Notes: generated by a model not told the origin, from the sequence alone. A stretch of 50,606 bases of DNA from Candidatus Gastranaerophilales bacterium (GCA_944323365.1 CALUSG010000049.1:1-50606); one strand, 5' to 3'; shown: positions 1 to 8,870, numbered from the stretch's first letter. Made by a program: numbers and translations.

Positions 1-29
1 AACCTGGCTTGTGATGCAGCCATACCCAT
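1..29 (-). CDS. Start of a gene cut by the window edge (first 9 codons)
   Basis: Reading leftward from position 29, an ATG opens a frame giving MGMAASQAR before the window ends. A purine-rich stretch (GAAAGGGA) lies about 7 bases upstream and a TATAAT hexamer about 40 bases upstream. From memory, proteins starting MGM(A/S)ASQAR are common uncharacterised proteins in Gastranaerophilales, which is part of why I suggest that lineage. I cannot verify this here and the function is unknown. Confidence 0.55.
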
Positions 30-106
30 GACTTTGTCCCTTTCGTTTTTTTCCTTGTAATATTATATTCGGCAGAGTTATCTATTTTCTTTAATTTTTT
101 TACTCT

Positions 107-128
107 TTTTCGTTACATTTCGTTACAT
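107..128 (-). repeat. Tandem TGTAACGAAA-type repeat upstream of the cut gene
   Basis: On the minus strand two back-to-back copies of about ten bases (TGTAACGAAA) lie some 80-100 bases upstream of the start at position 29 and upstream of its TATAAT. The place suits an activator site, but with only two copies this is weak. Confidence 0.3.
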
Positions 129-152
129 AAACTTGCCAAATACACTGAATAC

Positions 153-184
153 AAGAAAAAATGAAACTACATACGTAGTTTCAT
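153..184 (-). terminator. Rho-independent terminator of the phosphorylase gene
   Basis: A perfect 10-bp stem (ATGAAACTAC pairing with GTAGTTTCAT, loop ATAC) is followed on the minus strand by a T-rich tract. It lies about 30 bases beyond the phosphorylase stop codon. Confidence 0.8.
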
Positions 185-213
185 TTTAATGATTTTAGAT
201 ATAAAGTCAAAAT

Positions 214-1905
214 TTATTTAATATTAGAGAATGTCCAGGCATCGAAAGTCGGAGTTTCAGCAATTTTCATTTCTTTCTTTTCAGTGCCTGAAGTTGCGTC
301 ATTATGAGCTATTGGATGATAAAGTCTGTTATAGTATTCAATAACCATACGATCAGAGTTGAAATAAGCTTCTGAAGTTCTGATAGCTTGACGCATTAAT
401 CTCGCCCATTCAGTTTTATTTTCATAATAAGTTGGTATTATTTGATTTTCAATAATATTCATAACGCAATCGTGGTCTTTCCAATGACGTTCTTCCCAAG
501 GCATTTCATCATCAAGCTCAGGATATTCAACGGTATAACCGTTTATACCATTAAATGTTCCTTCAACGGTCCATCCGTCATAGATTGATAGGTGAACTGC
601 ACCGTTTGCATTTGCAGACATACCGGATGTACCTGAAGCTTCAAATGGTCTTAGCGGTGTATTTAGCCATATATCAGAACCACGTTTCAGCATTCCTGAT
701 AATTGTAATTCATATCCCGGTAGTACAACAACATTTTTTAATGTATGGGACTGATTTAGTAATTTATTAAACATTTCTTTACCCATTACGTCATCAGGAT
801 GGAATTTACCTGCGAAAATAATTTGAATTTTATTTTCATCAAGCAGTCTATTTATTCTGTCTCTATCCATCAAAATAAGCCATGCACGCTTGTAATCAGC
901 AAATCTTCTCGCCCAGGTAATAGTTAAAACATCAGGGTCAAAACGTTTACCTGCAACGTTAGCGACATATTTAAATAATTCACATTTCATTTCTCTTTTT
1001 ACGGCAAGTAGCTGTTCAGGTGTATGTGCCTGTTTAATTCTTTCGTCTTGCCAGTAGTGAAGGTTTACGGCATTGGTTATTGCTCTTATAGGACATCTGC
1101 CTTCTACCCATTCCCACATTTTATTGGCAACTAAACCATGAAGTTGTGATACTGCGTTAGCTATACGGCTCATTTTTAAGGCAGCAACTGTTAATGAGAA
1201 GTTTTCACCGCCTAAATTAACAGCAGTTTCTCTAGAACAGCCGGCAAAAAATCCGCCTTCCATTAAAGTATCAACCCAGTGTACTTCGTTTCCTGCTGCT
1301 ACAGGTGTATGTGTTGTGAATACGGTTTTCTTCTTAACTTCTTCTAAATTTCCGTTATATTGTCTTAATAACTCAAATGCAGCAGGAAGTGCATGCCCTT
1401 CGTTCATATGTACAACATCAAAGTTATAGCCTATTGCTTGTAATATTCTTATGCCTGCTATACCTAATACTGTTTCTTGTGCGATTCTTATTTTTTCATT
1501 TCCGTCATATAATTTGTGAGAAATACTTTTTGCCCAATCGCTGTTACCGTCAATATCTGTTGTTAAAAGATATACAGGACAAGTTCCAAAAAGTTCAGGT
1601 TCAACTTTATATGCTTTAACTTTTACTTTTTCGCCAAATATATCGACTTCTGTTGATACATTAATATCAGTTAAAAAATCATAGTATTTTCTTATATAAG
1701 CAACTTCAACCTGACCTTTATGATCTATACGCTGGTCATAGTAACCATAAGACCACAACATTGTAACGCCTACCATTGGCAACTGAAGATAACCGGCAGA
1801 CAACATATGTGAGCCTGCTAAAAATCCTAAACCTCCTGAATAGGTGCTTAGTGATTGATCCATTGCTATTTCCATTGAAAAATATGCTACATTTGGTAAT
1901 GACAT
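214..1905 (-). CDS. glgP: Alpha-glucan (glycogen) phosphorylase homologue lacking the PLP lysine
   Basis: The 563-residue protein matches the short bacterial alpha-glucan phosphorylase group throughout: N-terminal YFSMEIAMD, the GGLGFLAG glycine loop, VVHMNEGHA, FTTHTPVAAGNE, the C-terminal TWARRFADYKR segment and EASGTSGM. Active members release glucose-1-phosphate from glycogen using pyridoxal phosphate bound to a lysine directly after EASGTSGM or EASGTGNM. Here that residue is Ser430 (codon 616-618), so normal PLP binding looks impossible although the rest of the fold is kept. It may be an inactive or regulatory homologue, or a glycosyltransferase of the same GT-B fold. The length is normal for the short subgroup and there is no frameshift. 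It stands alone, with a terminator behind it. Confidence 0.85.
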   Translation of the reverse strand: MSLPNVAYFSMEIAMDQSLSTYSGGLGFLAGSHMLSAGYLQLPMVGVTMLWSYGYYDQRIDHKGQVEVAYIRKYYDFLTDINVSTEVDIFGEKVKVKAYKVEPELFGTCPVYLLTTDIDGNSDWAKSISHKLYDGNEKIRIAQETVLGIAGIRILQAIGYNFDVVHMNEGHALPAAFELLRQYNGNLEEVKKKTVFTTHTPVAAGNEVHWVDTLMEGGFFAGCSRETAVNLGGENFSLTVAALKMSRIANAVSQLHGLVANKMWEWVEGRCPIRAITNAVNLHYWQDERIKQAHTPEQLLAVKREMKCELFKYVANVAGKRFDPDVLTITWARRFADYKRAWLILMDRDRINRLLDENKIQIIFAGKFHPDDVMGKEMFNKLLNQSHTLKNVVVLPGYELQLSGMLKRGSDIWLNTPLRPFEASGTSGMSANANGAVHLSIYDGWTVEGTFNGINGYTVEYPELDDEMPWEERHWKDHDCVMNIIENQIIPTYYENKTEWARLMRQAIRTSEAYFNSDRMVIEYYNRLYHPIAHNDATSGTEKKEMKIAETPTFDAWTFSNIK

Positions 1906-2113
1906 AATTTAACCTTTCTCTTCTAAATTTTAAACGTGTTTAATATCAGCATACCACAAAATTTTATGAGTAAAAATTTTTATTTTAAATTTAGCCCGGT
2001 TGTACTTAGATTGAATTATAATTAGGTATTCTTACTTCAAAAAACTTAACAATTTTGGCAGTTCCTGACAAAAATAATCATATTTGTTTATTATGTGATA
2101 TGAGGGGTGGAAA

Positions 2114-2977
2114 ATGAAAATAATAAAAATTACTAATAATCTGAATAATATAAATATTGATAGGCATAATAAAATTAATGCGGTAACAAAGCCGTTGTTG
2201 AATGATTTATCAGCGATATTGCCCGAAGAAATAGGAAATTTGAACAGAATCGGAAACTTTAATAAGTTTGTCAATGAAGCTTATAAGCTTATAAAAAGTA
2301 CATCTCCGTTCAAAGATGACATTTGTCCAAAGATATCTATAATTCCTATGCCGCCGTATTACAAGGCAATTTATTTTCCAAAAAATAATACTATAAGTGT
2401 GAATGGGGCCGTTGGAAAAATTACAAAGGTTAAAATGTTTGAGGTCCTTTCACATGAATTCAAACACTCCGAACAAATTTATAATGCCCTGAGACTTGAT
2501 AAAAACAAGGAAAAAAACTTAAAATCCCTGGTAAACTTTATATCTAGAACAGATGAGGTTGCGTACCATGACATTGTTACTAAAATGTCATCCGAATCTA
2601 TTAATGAACTTTATAAAACCGGGTTAATTGACGATAATTTTTATAAAAATGCATTGGAGGGCTGCAGAGTTTTTGATAATGAGCGTGAAATATTTGAAAA
2701 ATATGAGTACCAAGTTTTTAATCAGATGAAAAATGAAAAATTAAATTTTTGGAGTTTGCTTCAAAATAATATAATAGCTGATGCAGGCTTGCTGAAAGCT
2801 GATTCAAAAGCAGGCAAAAAATGTCAAAAAATATTTGATAGTGCAATGAAAGAGAATAAAGTCGGGATTTCATATTTTTTCAAACCACATGAAAGAGATG
2901 CATATTCAGCAGGTTTTAAAGCGGCTAAGAAATATAAATCTTTGCTTAAAGAGTACTATTTACATAACGGTCTATGA
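2114..2977 (+). CDS. Uncharacterised protein with an HExxH motif (possible zinc protease)
   Basis: A 287-residue protein with no signal peptide or membrane segment. Residues 109-119 read FEVLSHEFKHS, giving H114-E115-x-x-H118, the zinc-binding pattern of zincin metalloproteases, in a hydrophobic helix as expected. A third ligand could be a Glu in the helical region after residue 145. I recognise no named family. The start is supported by a GGGGTGG-type ribosome site just before ATG. The 3' end overlaps the convergent PLP-lyase gene by 32 bases. One HExxH match alone is weak evidence of activity. Confidence 0.75.
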   Translation: MKIIKITNNLNNINIDRHNKINAVTKPLLNDLSAILPEEIGNLNRIGNFNKFVNEAYKLIKSTSPFKDDICPKISIIPMPPYYKAIYFPKNNTISVNGAVGKITKVKMFEVLSHEFKHSEQIYNALRLDKNKEKNLKSLVNFISRTDEVAYHDIVTKMSSESINELYKTGLIDDNFYKNALEGCRVFDNEREIFEKYEYQVFNQMKNEKLNFWSLLQNNIIADAGLLKADSKAGKKCQKIFDSAMKENKVGISYFFKPHERDAYSAGFKAAKKYKSLLKEYYLHNGL

Positions 2978-4187
2978 TTTTTGATATAGCGATTTTGACA
3001 TGTGCATAATTAAGCCCGCCTTGCATGTAGGCGACATAGGGGGGTCTTAAAGGGCCGTCTGCAGAAAGTTCAATAGTAGATCCTTCAATAAACGTTCCGC
3101 CTGCCATAATAATTTTGTCTTCATAACCCGGGACATATTCGGGTATTGGTGTAACATAGCCGTTCACAGGCGATAGTGATTGAATGGTTCTACAAAAATG
3201 TTCTAAAGGTTCAGGGGCATCAAAAATAATATTTTGAATAATGTCAGAACGTTTTTCATTAAATTTCGGTGATGAATTAAATCCTATTTTTTCAAAAATA
3301 TATGCAGCTAAAACTGCTCCTTTCAAAGCGTCAGACACAACAGACGGTGCCATAAATAATCCTTGAAAAATTAGTCTGTGCTGATTAAACATTGCACCGC
3401 CTTCACAACCGATTCCAGGGGCAGTTAAGCGATTAGCAGCTTTATTAACATACTTTTCTTTACCTGCAATATATCCTCCGGCTTCGACTATACCGCCTCC
3501 CGGATTTTTTATTAATGAGCCGGCAATTAAATCTGCTCCGACCTCTAAGGGCTCTTTTTTATCAACAAATTCACCGTAGCAGTTATCGACAAAGCAAATG
3601 CAATTTGGATTTTTACTTTTAACTATTTTACAAATCTTTTCGATTTCATCTATGGTTAGTGATTTTCTTGTTGAATAACCTTTTGAACGCTGGATTAACA
3701 CCATTTTAACAGTGTCATCAATGTAGCTTTCAATTTTTCCAAAATCAACTTCTGTATTATCTTTCAACGGAATTTCATCATAAATAATTCCGTGAGAGAT
3801 TAGAGAATCTTCTTTAGTTTCTTCGTCACCGGCAGTACCAATGACCTCAAGCATTGTATCATAGGGTGTTCCAGCAATTGAAATAAGCTTATCACCAGGT
3901 CTGAGATTTCCGAATAAACAACAGGCAAGAGTGTGTGTTCCTGAGGCAAAGTGTACTCTTACTAAAGCTTTTTCTGCACGAAAAACATCTGCAAAAACTC
4001 TATCCAGTACTTCTCGGCCTAAATCATCATGTCCGTAACCTGAAACTGTATAAAAATGTTCGGGAGCTACTTTATTTTCTATAAATGCTTCCAATACTTT
4101 TTGCTGATTGTAATCTCTTATTTCATCTATTTTTTCAAATTCTTCTCTTAAGTTGTTTTCTGCTTGTTTGATTAATTCGCTATTCAT
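2946..4187 (-). CDS. PLP-dependent lyase of the aluminium-resistance / methionine gamma-lyase-like family
   Basis: The protein (413 residues from the chosen start) matches the Alum_res/YnbB family of fold-type I PLP enzymes related to cystathionine lyases: SGYGHDDLGRE near residue 50, FASGTHT near 80, the cofactor aspartate in FVDNCYGEF (D201) and the Schiff-base lysine in SLIKNPGGG (K227). The family is annotated as methionine gamma-lyase-like, but its substrate is poorly established, so I give no symbol. A TTG seven codons upstream (4208) is an alternative start. I prefer ATG 4187 because the protein then begins MNSELIKQAE, like relatives; neither start has a clear Shine-Dalgarno site. Confidence 0.87.
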   Translation of the reverse strand: MNSELIKQAENNLREEFEKIDEIRDYNQQKVLEAFIENKVAPEHFYTVSGYGHDDLGREVLDRVFADVFRAEKALVRVHFASGTHTLACCLFGNLRPGDKLISIAGTPYDTMLEVIGTAGDEETKEDSLISHGIIYDEIPLKDNTEVDFGKIESYIDDTVKMVLIQRSKGYSTRKSLTIDEIEKICKIVKSKNPNCICFVDNCYGEFVDKKEPLEVGADLIAGSLIKNPGGGIVEAGGYIAGKEKYVNKAANRLTAPGIGCEGGAMFNQHRLIFQGLFMAPSVVSDALKGAVLAAYIFEKIGFNSSPKFNEKRSDIIQNIIFDAPEPLEHFCRTIQSLSPVNGYVTPIPEYVPGYEDKIIMAGGTFIEGSTIELSADGPLRPPYVAYMQGGLNYAHVKIAISKIIDRYVNSTL

Positions 4188-4281
4188 AATACTTTTATAA
4201 TATTGCAAGCAAAAATAAAGGTCAATCGGATTAGCAAAACAATGACGTGTAATAAATTTATAATAATAAGATAATAGTTTT

Positions 4282-4992
4282 ATGAAAAAAATAGTATTAT
4301 TTTTATTGTTAACGATTTTACCCGTATTTGGAAGTGATTACGATGTTTATTCACCAAATAATTATTCTTATCAAAACGAACCAAGTGAAAAAATACTATT
4401 TATATTAGATTTTTCAAGCAGTATGACCGAATATCTTGATGGTGTAAGTAAATTAGACTTAATGTTAGACACAATGACAAAAATTTTACCTCAAATTGAT
4501 AAAAATATTGCGGTTGGCTTACGTGTTTACGGGCATAAATCAGGTTTCACTGCAATGTCAGCCTGCAGGGCCTCAAGTTTGCTGGTACCATTGGGGACTT
4601 CTAATATCCAACAAATAGGCAGTGCGTTAAAAAATACTAGTGCTCGTGGTATGACTCCTATTACATACTCACTTAAACAAGCCGTTAAAAGCGATTTTTT
4701 AGGTATAACAGGCAAAAAACGTATAATTTTATTAACGGATGGCGGTGAAAATTGCGATGAAAGTCCATGTGAATATGTTATGGAGCTTATAAAAATCCGT
4801 AAAGACATAAATATTGACGTAATTGCCTTTAATATTAATGATGAAGACGATTTAGAACAGTTGAAATGTACAGCTCTTGTGACAAGCGGTAAATTTTATA
4901 CTGCAAATACTGCGGCCGAGCTTGCTAATAGCATTAATAACAGTATTAATGCAAAAAAAGAAGTTGATGCAAAGATTATCACTAATTATTAA
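4282..4992 (+). CDS. Secreted von Willebrand factor A (VWA) domain protein
   Basis: The 236-residue protein begins with a clear signal peptide (MKK, then a hydrophobic run to about residue 17). Residues 37-210 form a VWA domain: the metal-ion-dependent adhesion site is D43-x-S45-x-S47 in LDFSSSM, with a conserved ARGMTPI threonine segment and LLTDGGENC later. Such domains bind proteins through a bridging metal ion. The extra cysteines (CRAS, ENCDESPC, KCT) may form disulfides outside the membrane. There is no Shine-Dalgarno site; a GATAAT hexamer ends six bases before the ATG, so the mRNA may be leaderless. Its stop lies inside the end of the convergent phospholipase-D-like gene. Confidence 0.85.
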   Translation: MKKIVLFLLLTILPVFGSDYDVYSPNNYSYQNEPSEKILFILDFSSSMTEYLDGVSKLDLMLDTMTKILPQIDKNIAVGLRVYGHKSGFTAMSACRASSLLVPLGTSNIQQIGSALKNTSARGMTPITYSLKQAVKSDFLGITGKKRIILLTDGGENCDESPCEYVMELIKIRKDINIDVIAFNINDEDDLEQLKCTALVTSGKFYTANTAAELANSINNSINAKKEVDAKIITNY

Positions 4993-6769
4993 CCTTAAGG
5001 CAACCGGTGTCTTCGTTATCAATGTACCCGTCAAAATCATTGTCTATACCGTCGCTGCATGAACCTATAGAATCATAACCTTCTGCTTTTGCGTTATATT
5101 TTAACCATTTATCGGGAATTTTTGACCATAAGTATATAAAATAATTTCTATAAAATCTTGCTATTTCAGGGCTTTCTATTATTAAACAATTTTCATCATT
5201 TTTATTTTCACCGCTGTTAGAAAAATTCATTGAGCCGGTTATTAAATATTTATCGTCTATTATAATTGATTTTGAATGCATTCTGCCTGCATAATTTTCT
5301 GTTTTTAACGGAACATTATTTTGCCTCAATATTGCATGTTTTGTATTTCTTGTTGATGTACTGTTGGCATCTATAATAATTTTTACATCTACACCACGGT
5401 TTTTTGCGTTTATAAGGGCATTTGAAAGTTCATTATGCGTAATTAAAAATGCCGGTATATAAATATATTTTTGAGCTTTATTAATTAAAGGCACAATATA
5501 ATTAAATGTTTTATCATAAGGAGAAAAATAAATACTTAACTTGTCCTTACCAACAGTAAAGCTGTTCGGAATGTTTGGTTTTTGTTTTTCTGAATGAAAT
5601 TTACCTGACAGCATCTGTTCAAATTCATATGTGTATAATTTAGCCGCATCTTTTGAGTCTATAATGACTACGGCATTTGAGTTAAAGCCTGAGGTGCCGG
5701 TTGAACTTATATTCATAGACCCTGTGAAAACTTTTGAATTATCAAAAATAAAAAACTTATTGTGCATTAGCTGGTTGGTAAAAGAAGAATTATTTTGTCT
5801 GTAATCAGAATTGTATTTGTCTGCGACTTTCAAAATAGTTAGAGTTTCTTTATAGTAATCATCGTTATTATATGACCTGTCAAATACAATACGTATTTTT
5901 ACACCTCTGTTATGTGCAGCTGTTAAAGCATTATATAAATCGGGAATCATATCCCAGCCATATATAGCAATATCAATTGTTTGGTTTGAATTGTTGATTT
6001 CATTTAATAAGGCTTTACATACATCGGAAGTGCATTTTCGATCGGGTTTTAAAATTTTTGTATAATCTGTCAGTATAAGTTTTATGGTGCCTTTAGAAAT
6101 TGTTGGCGGAATTTTTACCGGTTGAGTTTTATCTTTTACGGCAGATTGATTTTTCATATGGCAAAATTTGCAAGGTGCTGCGTCTTTTGGAAGTTCTTTT
6201 GACGGCATAATAATGTAGTCAGAGCTTAAAATTCCGTATTTACAATCTAATTTATGATATTTATTACTTTTATTATTGTATATTACAAGTTTTAAATTTT
6301 GAGCCTGTTTAAGCCTATTTGTGAACTTGTTATAATTAAATTTGCCATTTTTTGCCGCTAGTCCGGCTTCATAAAGTTTTTCCGAATAACTTTGTCCATC
6401 TATATTTATATCAGCATATCTGCACTCGTGGCTTTTCTTGCCGCTGAATATTAATTTTACTTGTTTATCAGACAAAATATCTTTACTGTAATTCAATGTG
6501 ATGAAACCAAGTGCAATTAAATCCTTTTTATTTACGTCATCCGTTATAAAAATAGGCTTTTCAGGCTCTAATCCTGGCATAAAAGCTTCAGTTGAATCTA
6601 TGCAAATTGTTTCATCGTCATCTAATATTCCGTTATTATTTATATCAACCTGGATTAAAGTGGGATTAATAATTTTTAAAACACTGTTAGTTGTATTTTG
6701 GAAATACAAAAATATTGCAAATACTGTAAATAATATAATTAAAAATGCTGAAGTCGCAATCCTTTTCAT
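4982..6769 (-). CDS. Secreted multi-domain phospholipase-D-superfamily protein with SNase-like and Zn-motif segments
   Basis: The 595-residue protein has an N-terminal membrane/signal segment (residues 5-24), a DxNxNGxLDDDE calcium-loop-like stretch (41-53), a partial staphylococcal-nuclease-like segment (about 85-140, ADINIDGQSYSEKLYEAGLA), a YHxxxC...CxxC segment (171-203) like the small zinc motif often attached to secreted nucleases, then two phospholipase D halves with HxK motifs at H336/K338 (MHNK) and H498/K500 (MHSK), each followed by GSMN. The C-terminus has a second D/N-rich cysteine-flanked loop (571-590). Bacterial relatives include secreted nucleases and phospholipases; I infer an extracellular or periplasmic nuclease or lipase. 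It starts within the end of the deacetylase gene (ATGA overlap), so the two are probably co-translated. Confidence 0.83.
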   Translation of the reverse strand: MKRIATSAFLIILFTVFAIFLYFQNTTNSVLKIINPTLIQVDINNNGILDDDETICIDSTEAFMPGLEPEKPIFITDDVNKKDLIALGFITLNYSKDILSDKQVKLIFSGKKSHECRYADINIDGQSYSEKLYEAGLAAKNGKFNYNKFTNRLKQAQNLKLVIYNNKSNKYHKLDCKYGILSSDYIIMPSKELPKDAAPCKFCHMKNQSAVKDKTQPVKIPPTISKGTIKLILTDYTKILKPDRKCTSDVCKALLNEINNSNQTIDIAIYGWDMIPDLYNALTAAHNRGVKIRIVFDRSYNNDDYYKETLTILKVADKYNSDYRQNNSSFTNQLMHNKFFIFDNSKVFTGSMNISSTGTSGFNSNAVVIIDSKDAAKLYTYEFEQMLSGKFHSEKQKPNIPNSFTVGKDKLSIYFSPYDKTFNYIVPLINKAQKYIYIPAFLITHNELSNALINAKNRGVDVKIIIDANSTSTRNTKHAILRQNNVPLKTENYAGRMHSKSIIIDDKYLITGSMNFSNSGENKNDENCLIIESPEIARFYRNYFIYLWSKIPDKWLKYNAKAEGYDSIGSCSDGIDNDFDGYIDNEDTGCLKVNN

Positions 6770-7602
6770 CCTACCTGCTTTTTATAGTTTATTATTTCAT
6801 ATCCCATTCTTTTAATTTTATCTTCTAATCTTTTATCTAATGTTATTTGAAATTCTGTTGAATGAGAATTTTTTATATTTTTGTCATAGCAGCAAGGGTG
6901 GATAAGTGCTTCAACAATATTATTGCCCGTAATTTCAGCTAAACCGCTGCTTATTGTTTCTGTATCCATCATGCCTGTGTAACCGACACCCAGTATATAA
7001 TCATTTGTTTTTAAACCGTATTTTTTTAATGTTTTTTTATTTATTTCAGTAAAATGATTTAATAATAGTATTTTGATTATATTAATAAAATAATTGATGC
7101 TTAAATACTTTTTAGGAACAAAATACATTTTTTCATGCTGTGTTCTGACATACGGAATATTATATTCTTTAGCCAAATTGCATACTAATTCAAAAATATC
7201 AGGAATAGCATGCGTATGTACATGCGAATCTATGTGGTCTATTTCCGTATATTGTTTTATTAATTCAATTTGTGCCCTAAATTCTTGTTCAATTTGACTT
7301 AATACTTTTTTATTTTTTGAATTAAGAATAAAATATAGATATCCTTTGTTGAATACACTATTTTTATCTGTTAATAAATCACATTTTGTAAGCGATTTTC
7401 CTTCAATAATATTTAAATGAACCCCTCTGCCTAAATCAGGACAATCAGGCAGAATATCATTTACAGCCGCAGAAAAAGCTTCTCCATTAGCACACAGGCT
7501 TGCTGAGGTTAAAAAACCATTGTTATATCCGGTCAAAACAGCTTTGTTATATTCCTTTGACATACCAAAATCATCAGCATTTAAAATAAAAAATTTCCCC
7601 AT
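6766..7602 (-). CDS. YdjC/ChbG/HpnK-family carbohydrate deacetylase
   Basis: The 278-residue protein carries family hallmarks: NADDFGMS at the N-terminus (metal-binding aspartate pair), GRGVHLNI (metal histidine), and HIDSHVHTHAIPDI in the middle (histidine-rich active site). Members remove N-acetyl groups from amino sugars such as chitooligosaccharides, or act on glycosylated hopanoids; the substrate here cannot be read from sequence. A GGAA-type ribosome site precedes ATG. The stop overlaps the start of the phospholipase-D-like gene by four bases. A polyprenyl-phosphate glycosyltransferase is divergent next door, so a role in surface glycan or lipid processing is plausible but inferred. Confidence 0.85.
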   Translation of the reverse strand: MGKFFILNADDFGMSKEYNKAVLTGYNNGFLTSASLCANGEAFSAAVNDILPDCPDLGRGVHLNIIEGKSLTKCDLLTDKNSVFNKGYLYFILNSKNKKVLSQIEQEFRAQIELIKQYTEIDHIDSHVHTHAIPDIFELVCNLAKEYNIPYVRTQHEKMYFVPKKYLSINYFINIIKILLLNHFTEINKKTLKKYGLKTNDYILGVGYTGMMDTETISSGLAEITGNNIVEALIHPCCYDKNIKNSHSTEFQITLDKRLEDKIKRMGYEIINYKKQVG

Positions 7603-7648
7603 AAAAAATTCCTTGCATTTATCTAATAAATATTATAATATAAAAAAG

Positions 7649-8602
7649 ATGAATGAACCGATTTTAGCAATAGTTGTTCCATGTTTTAATGAAGAGTTAT
7701 GCGTAAAAGAAACTGCTGAAAGACTTTTAGACGTATTAGATAATCTTTGTAACAAAAATAAAATTAGTGATAAAAGTTACATATATTTTGTTGACGATGG
7801 TTCGAAGGATAATACCTGGGAAATTATCAGTCGATTACACGATGACAATAAAAGAATAAAAGGTCTAAAATTCATACGTAATTTTGGTAACCAAAAGGCC
7901 TTGACGGCAGGTTATGAATCAGTAAGAGATTTAGGCTGCGATTGTGCTGTTTCTATCGATGCGGATTTGCAACAAGATGAATGGGCAATTGAAAAATTTA
8001 TAGATAAATTTGAAGAAGGATCGGATATAGTTTCCGGTATAAGAAACAGCCGCTCAACAGATAGCCTGTTTAAAAAGACTACGGCTTTGTTGTTCTATAA
8101 ACTTATGAATATTTTAGGGGCAAATATACCGGTTAATCATTCTGATTTCAGATTAGTAAGTAAAAAAGCACTTGATATAATGGAACTTTATCCTGAAAAA
8201 GCATTATTTTTAAGAGGATTTTTTAATGATGTAGGGCTAAAAACATCATATGTTTATTTTGATGTAAAACCTAGATTTAAAGGTGAATCAAAGTTTAATT
8301 TCATAAAATTAATGGGATTGGCTTTAAACGGTATAACTTCTTTTAGTATTGTGCCTTTAAGGATTATATCCGTTTTAGGTTTTATAATGGCATTTTTAGG
8401 GTTCGTAATAGGGCTGGAAACAGTATTTGAAAAGATATTTTTCCATAATACCCCTAACGGCTGGGCAACAACAATTATTCTTTTGGCATTTTTCGGCGGT
8501 ATACAAATATTTTGCCTCGGTATAATAGGTGAATATATAGGTCAGGTTTACCGTGAAGTTAAATCACGTCCGAGATATATAAAAGAAACAGAACTAAAAT
8601 AA
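7649..8602 (+). CDS. Family 2 glycosyltransferase, polyprenyl-phosphate type (DPM1/GtrB/ArnC-like)
   Basis: From ATG 7649 the protein is 317 residues, typical of this group. It starts EPILAIVVPCFNEE, has VDDGSKDNTWE, the metal-binding DAD in SIDADLQQDEW, and a C-terminal pair of membrane helices (about 225-245 and 265-290). Relatives transfer a sugar from a nucleotide sugar to undecaprenyl phosphate for later flipping across the membrane; the sugar is unknown. An in-frame ATG at 7520 would add 43 residues unlike the family and overlap the divergent deacetylase, so I reject it. The stop lies only a few bases from the 3' end of the convergent SRP RNA gene. Confidence 0.87.
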   Translation: MNEPILAIVVPCFNEELCVKETAERLLDVLDNLCNKNKISDKSYIYFVDDGSKDNTWEIISRLHDDNKRIKGLKFIRNFGNQKALTAGYESVRDLGCDCAVSIDADLQQDEWAIEKFIDKFEEGSDIVSGIRNSRSTDSLFKKTTALLFYKLMNILGANIPVNHSDFRLVSKKALDIMELYPEKALFLRGFFNDVGLKTSYVYFDVKPRFKGESKFNFIKLMGLALNGITSFSIVPLRIISVLGFIMAFLGFVIGLETVFEKIFFHNTPNGWATTIILLAFFGGIQIFCLGIIGEYIGQVYREVKSRPRYIKETELK

Positions 8603-8604
8603 AA

Positions 8605-8864
8605 AAGCCGTGCCACTGTCTATCGAATTTACAAAATAAGGTCTTTATAGATATAATCTACTTTTAAATAATATTATACCCGCAAAGGTTGCCTTAGTGC
8701 TGCTATGTTTCCATCCTGACACGGTTCGACATTTTACGCCACAATATATTTAACTATCAACAATTATAAATATATTAACCGTATTATGCAAACCCTCACA
8801 ACAGGCTCTGCACCCCGCATATGCTTCGGGTCGAGAGATCGCAACTCCCCGTGGAGCACGGCTT
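8605..8864 (-). ncRNA. ffs: Signal recognition particle RNA, large bacterial type with Alu domain
   Basis: Read on the minus strand, the 5' end AAGCCGTGC pairs with the 3' end GCACGGCTT about 260 bases away, closing a long rod. Inside, GTGTCAGG-ATG-GAAA-CAT-AGCAGCAC (about 8697-8722) is the SRP helix 8 hairpin: the invariant CAGG/AGCAG symmetric loop capped by a GNRA tetraloop. The remaining G-rich 5' half suits an Alu domain, as in Bacillus-type 6S/scRNA forms rather than the 4.5S form. A run of T follows the 3' end and TATAAT lies a few bases before the 5' end. It pairs with Ffh to target membrane proteins to SecY. Confidence 0.9.
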
Positions 8865-8870
8865 GGTTTT

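Noticed and set aside
7520-7648. Upstream extension of the glycosyltransferase
   Set aside because: The 43 added residues do not resemble the family and would overlap the divergent deacetylase start; the family begins at EPILAIVVPCFNEE.
8605-8864. T-box, RNase P or tmRNA in the gap after the glycosyltransferase
   Set aside because: No tRNA-like or specifier features; the CAGG/AGCAG hairpin and end pairing identify SRP RNA.
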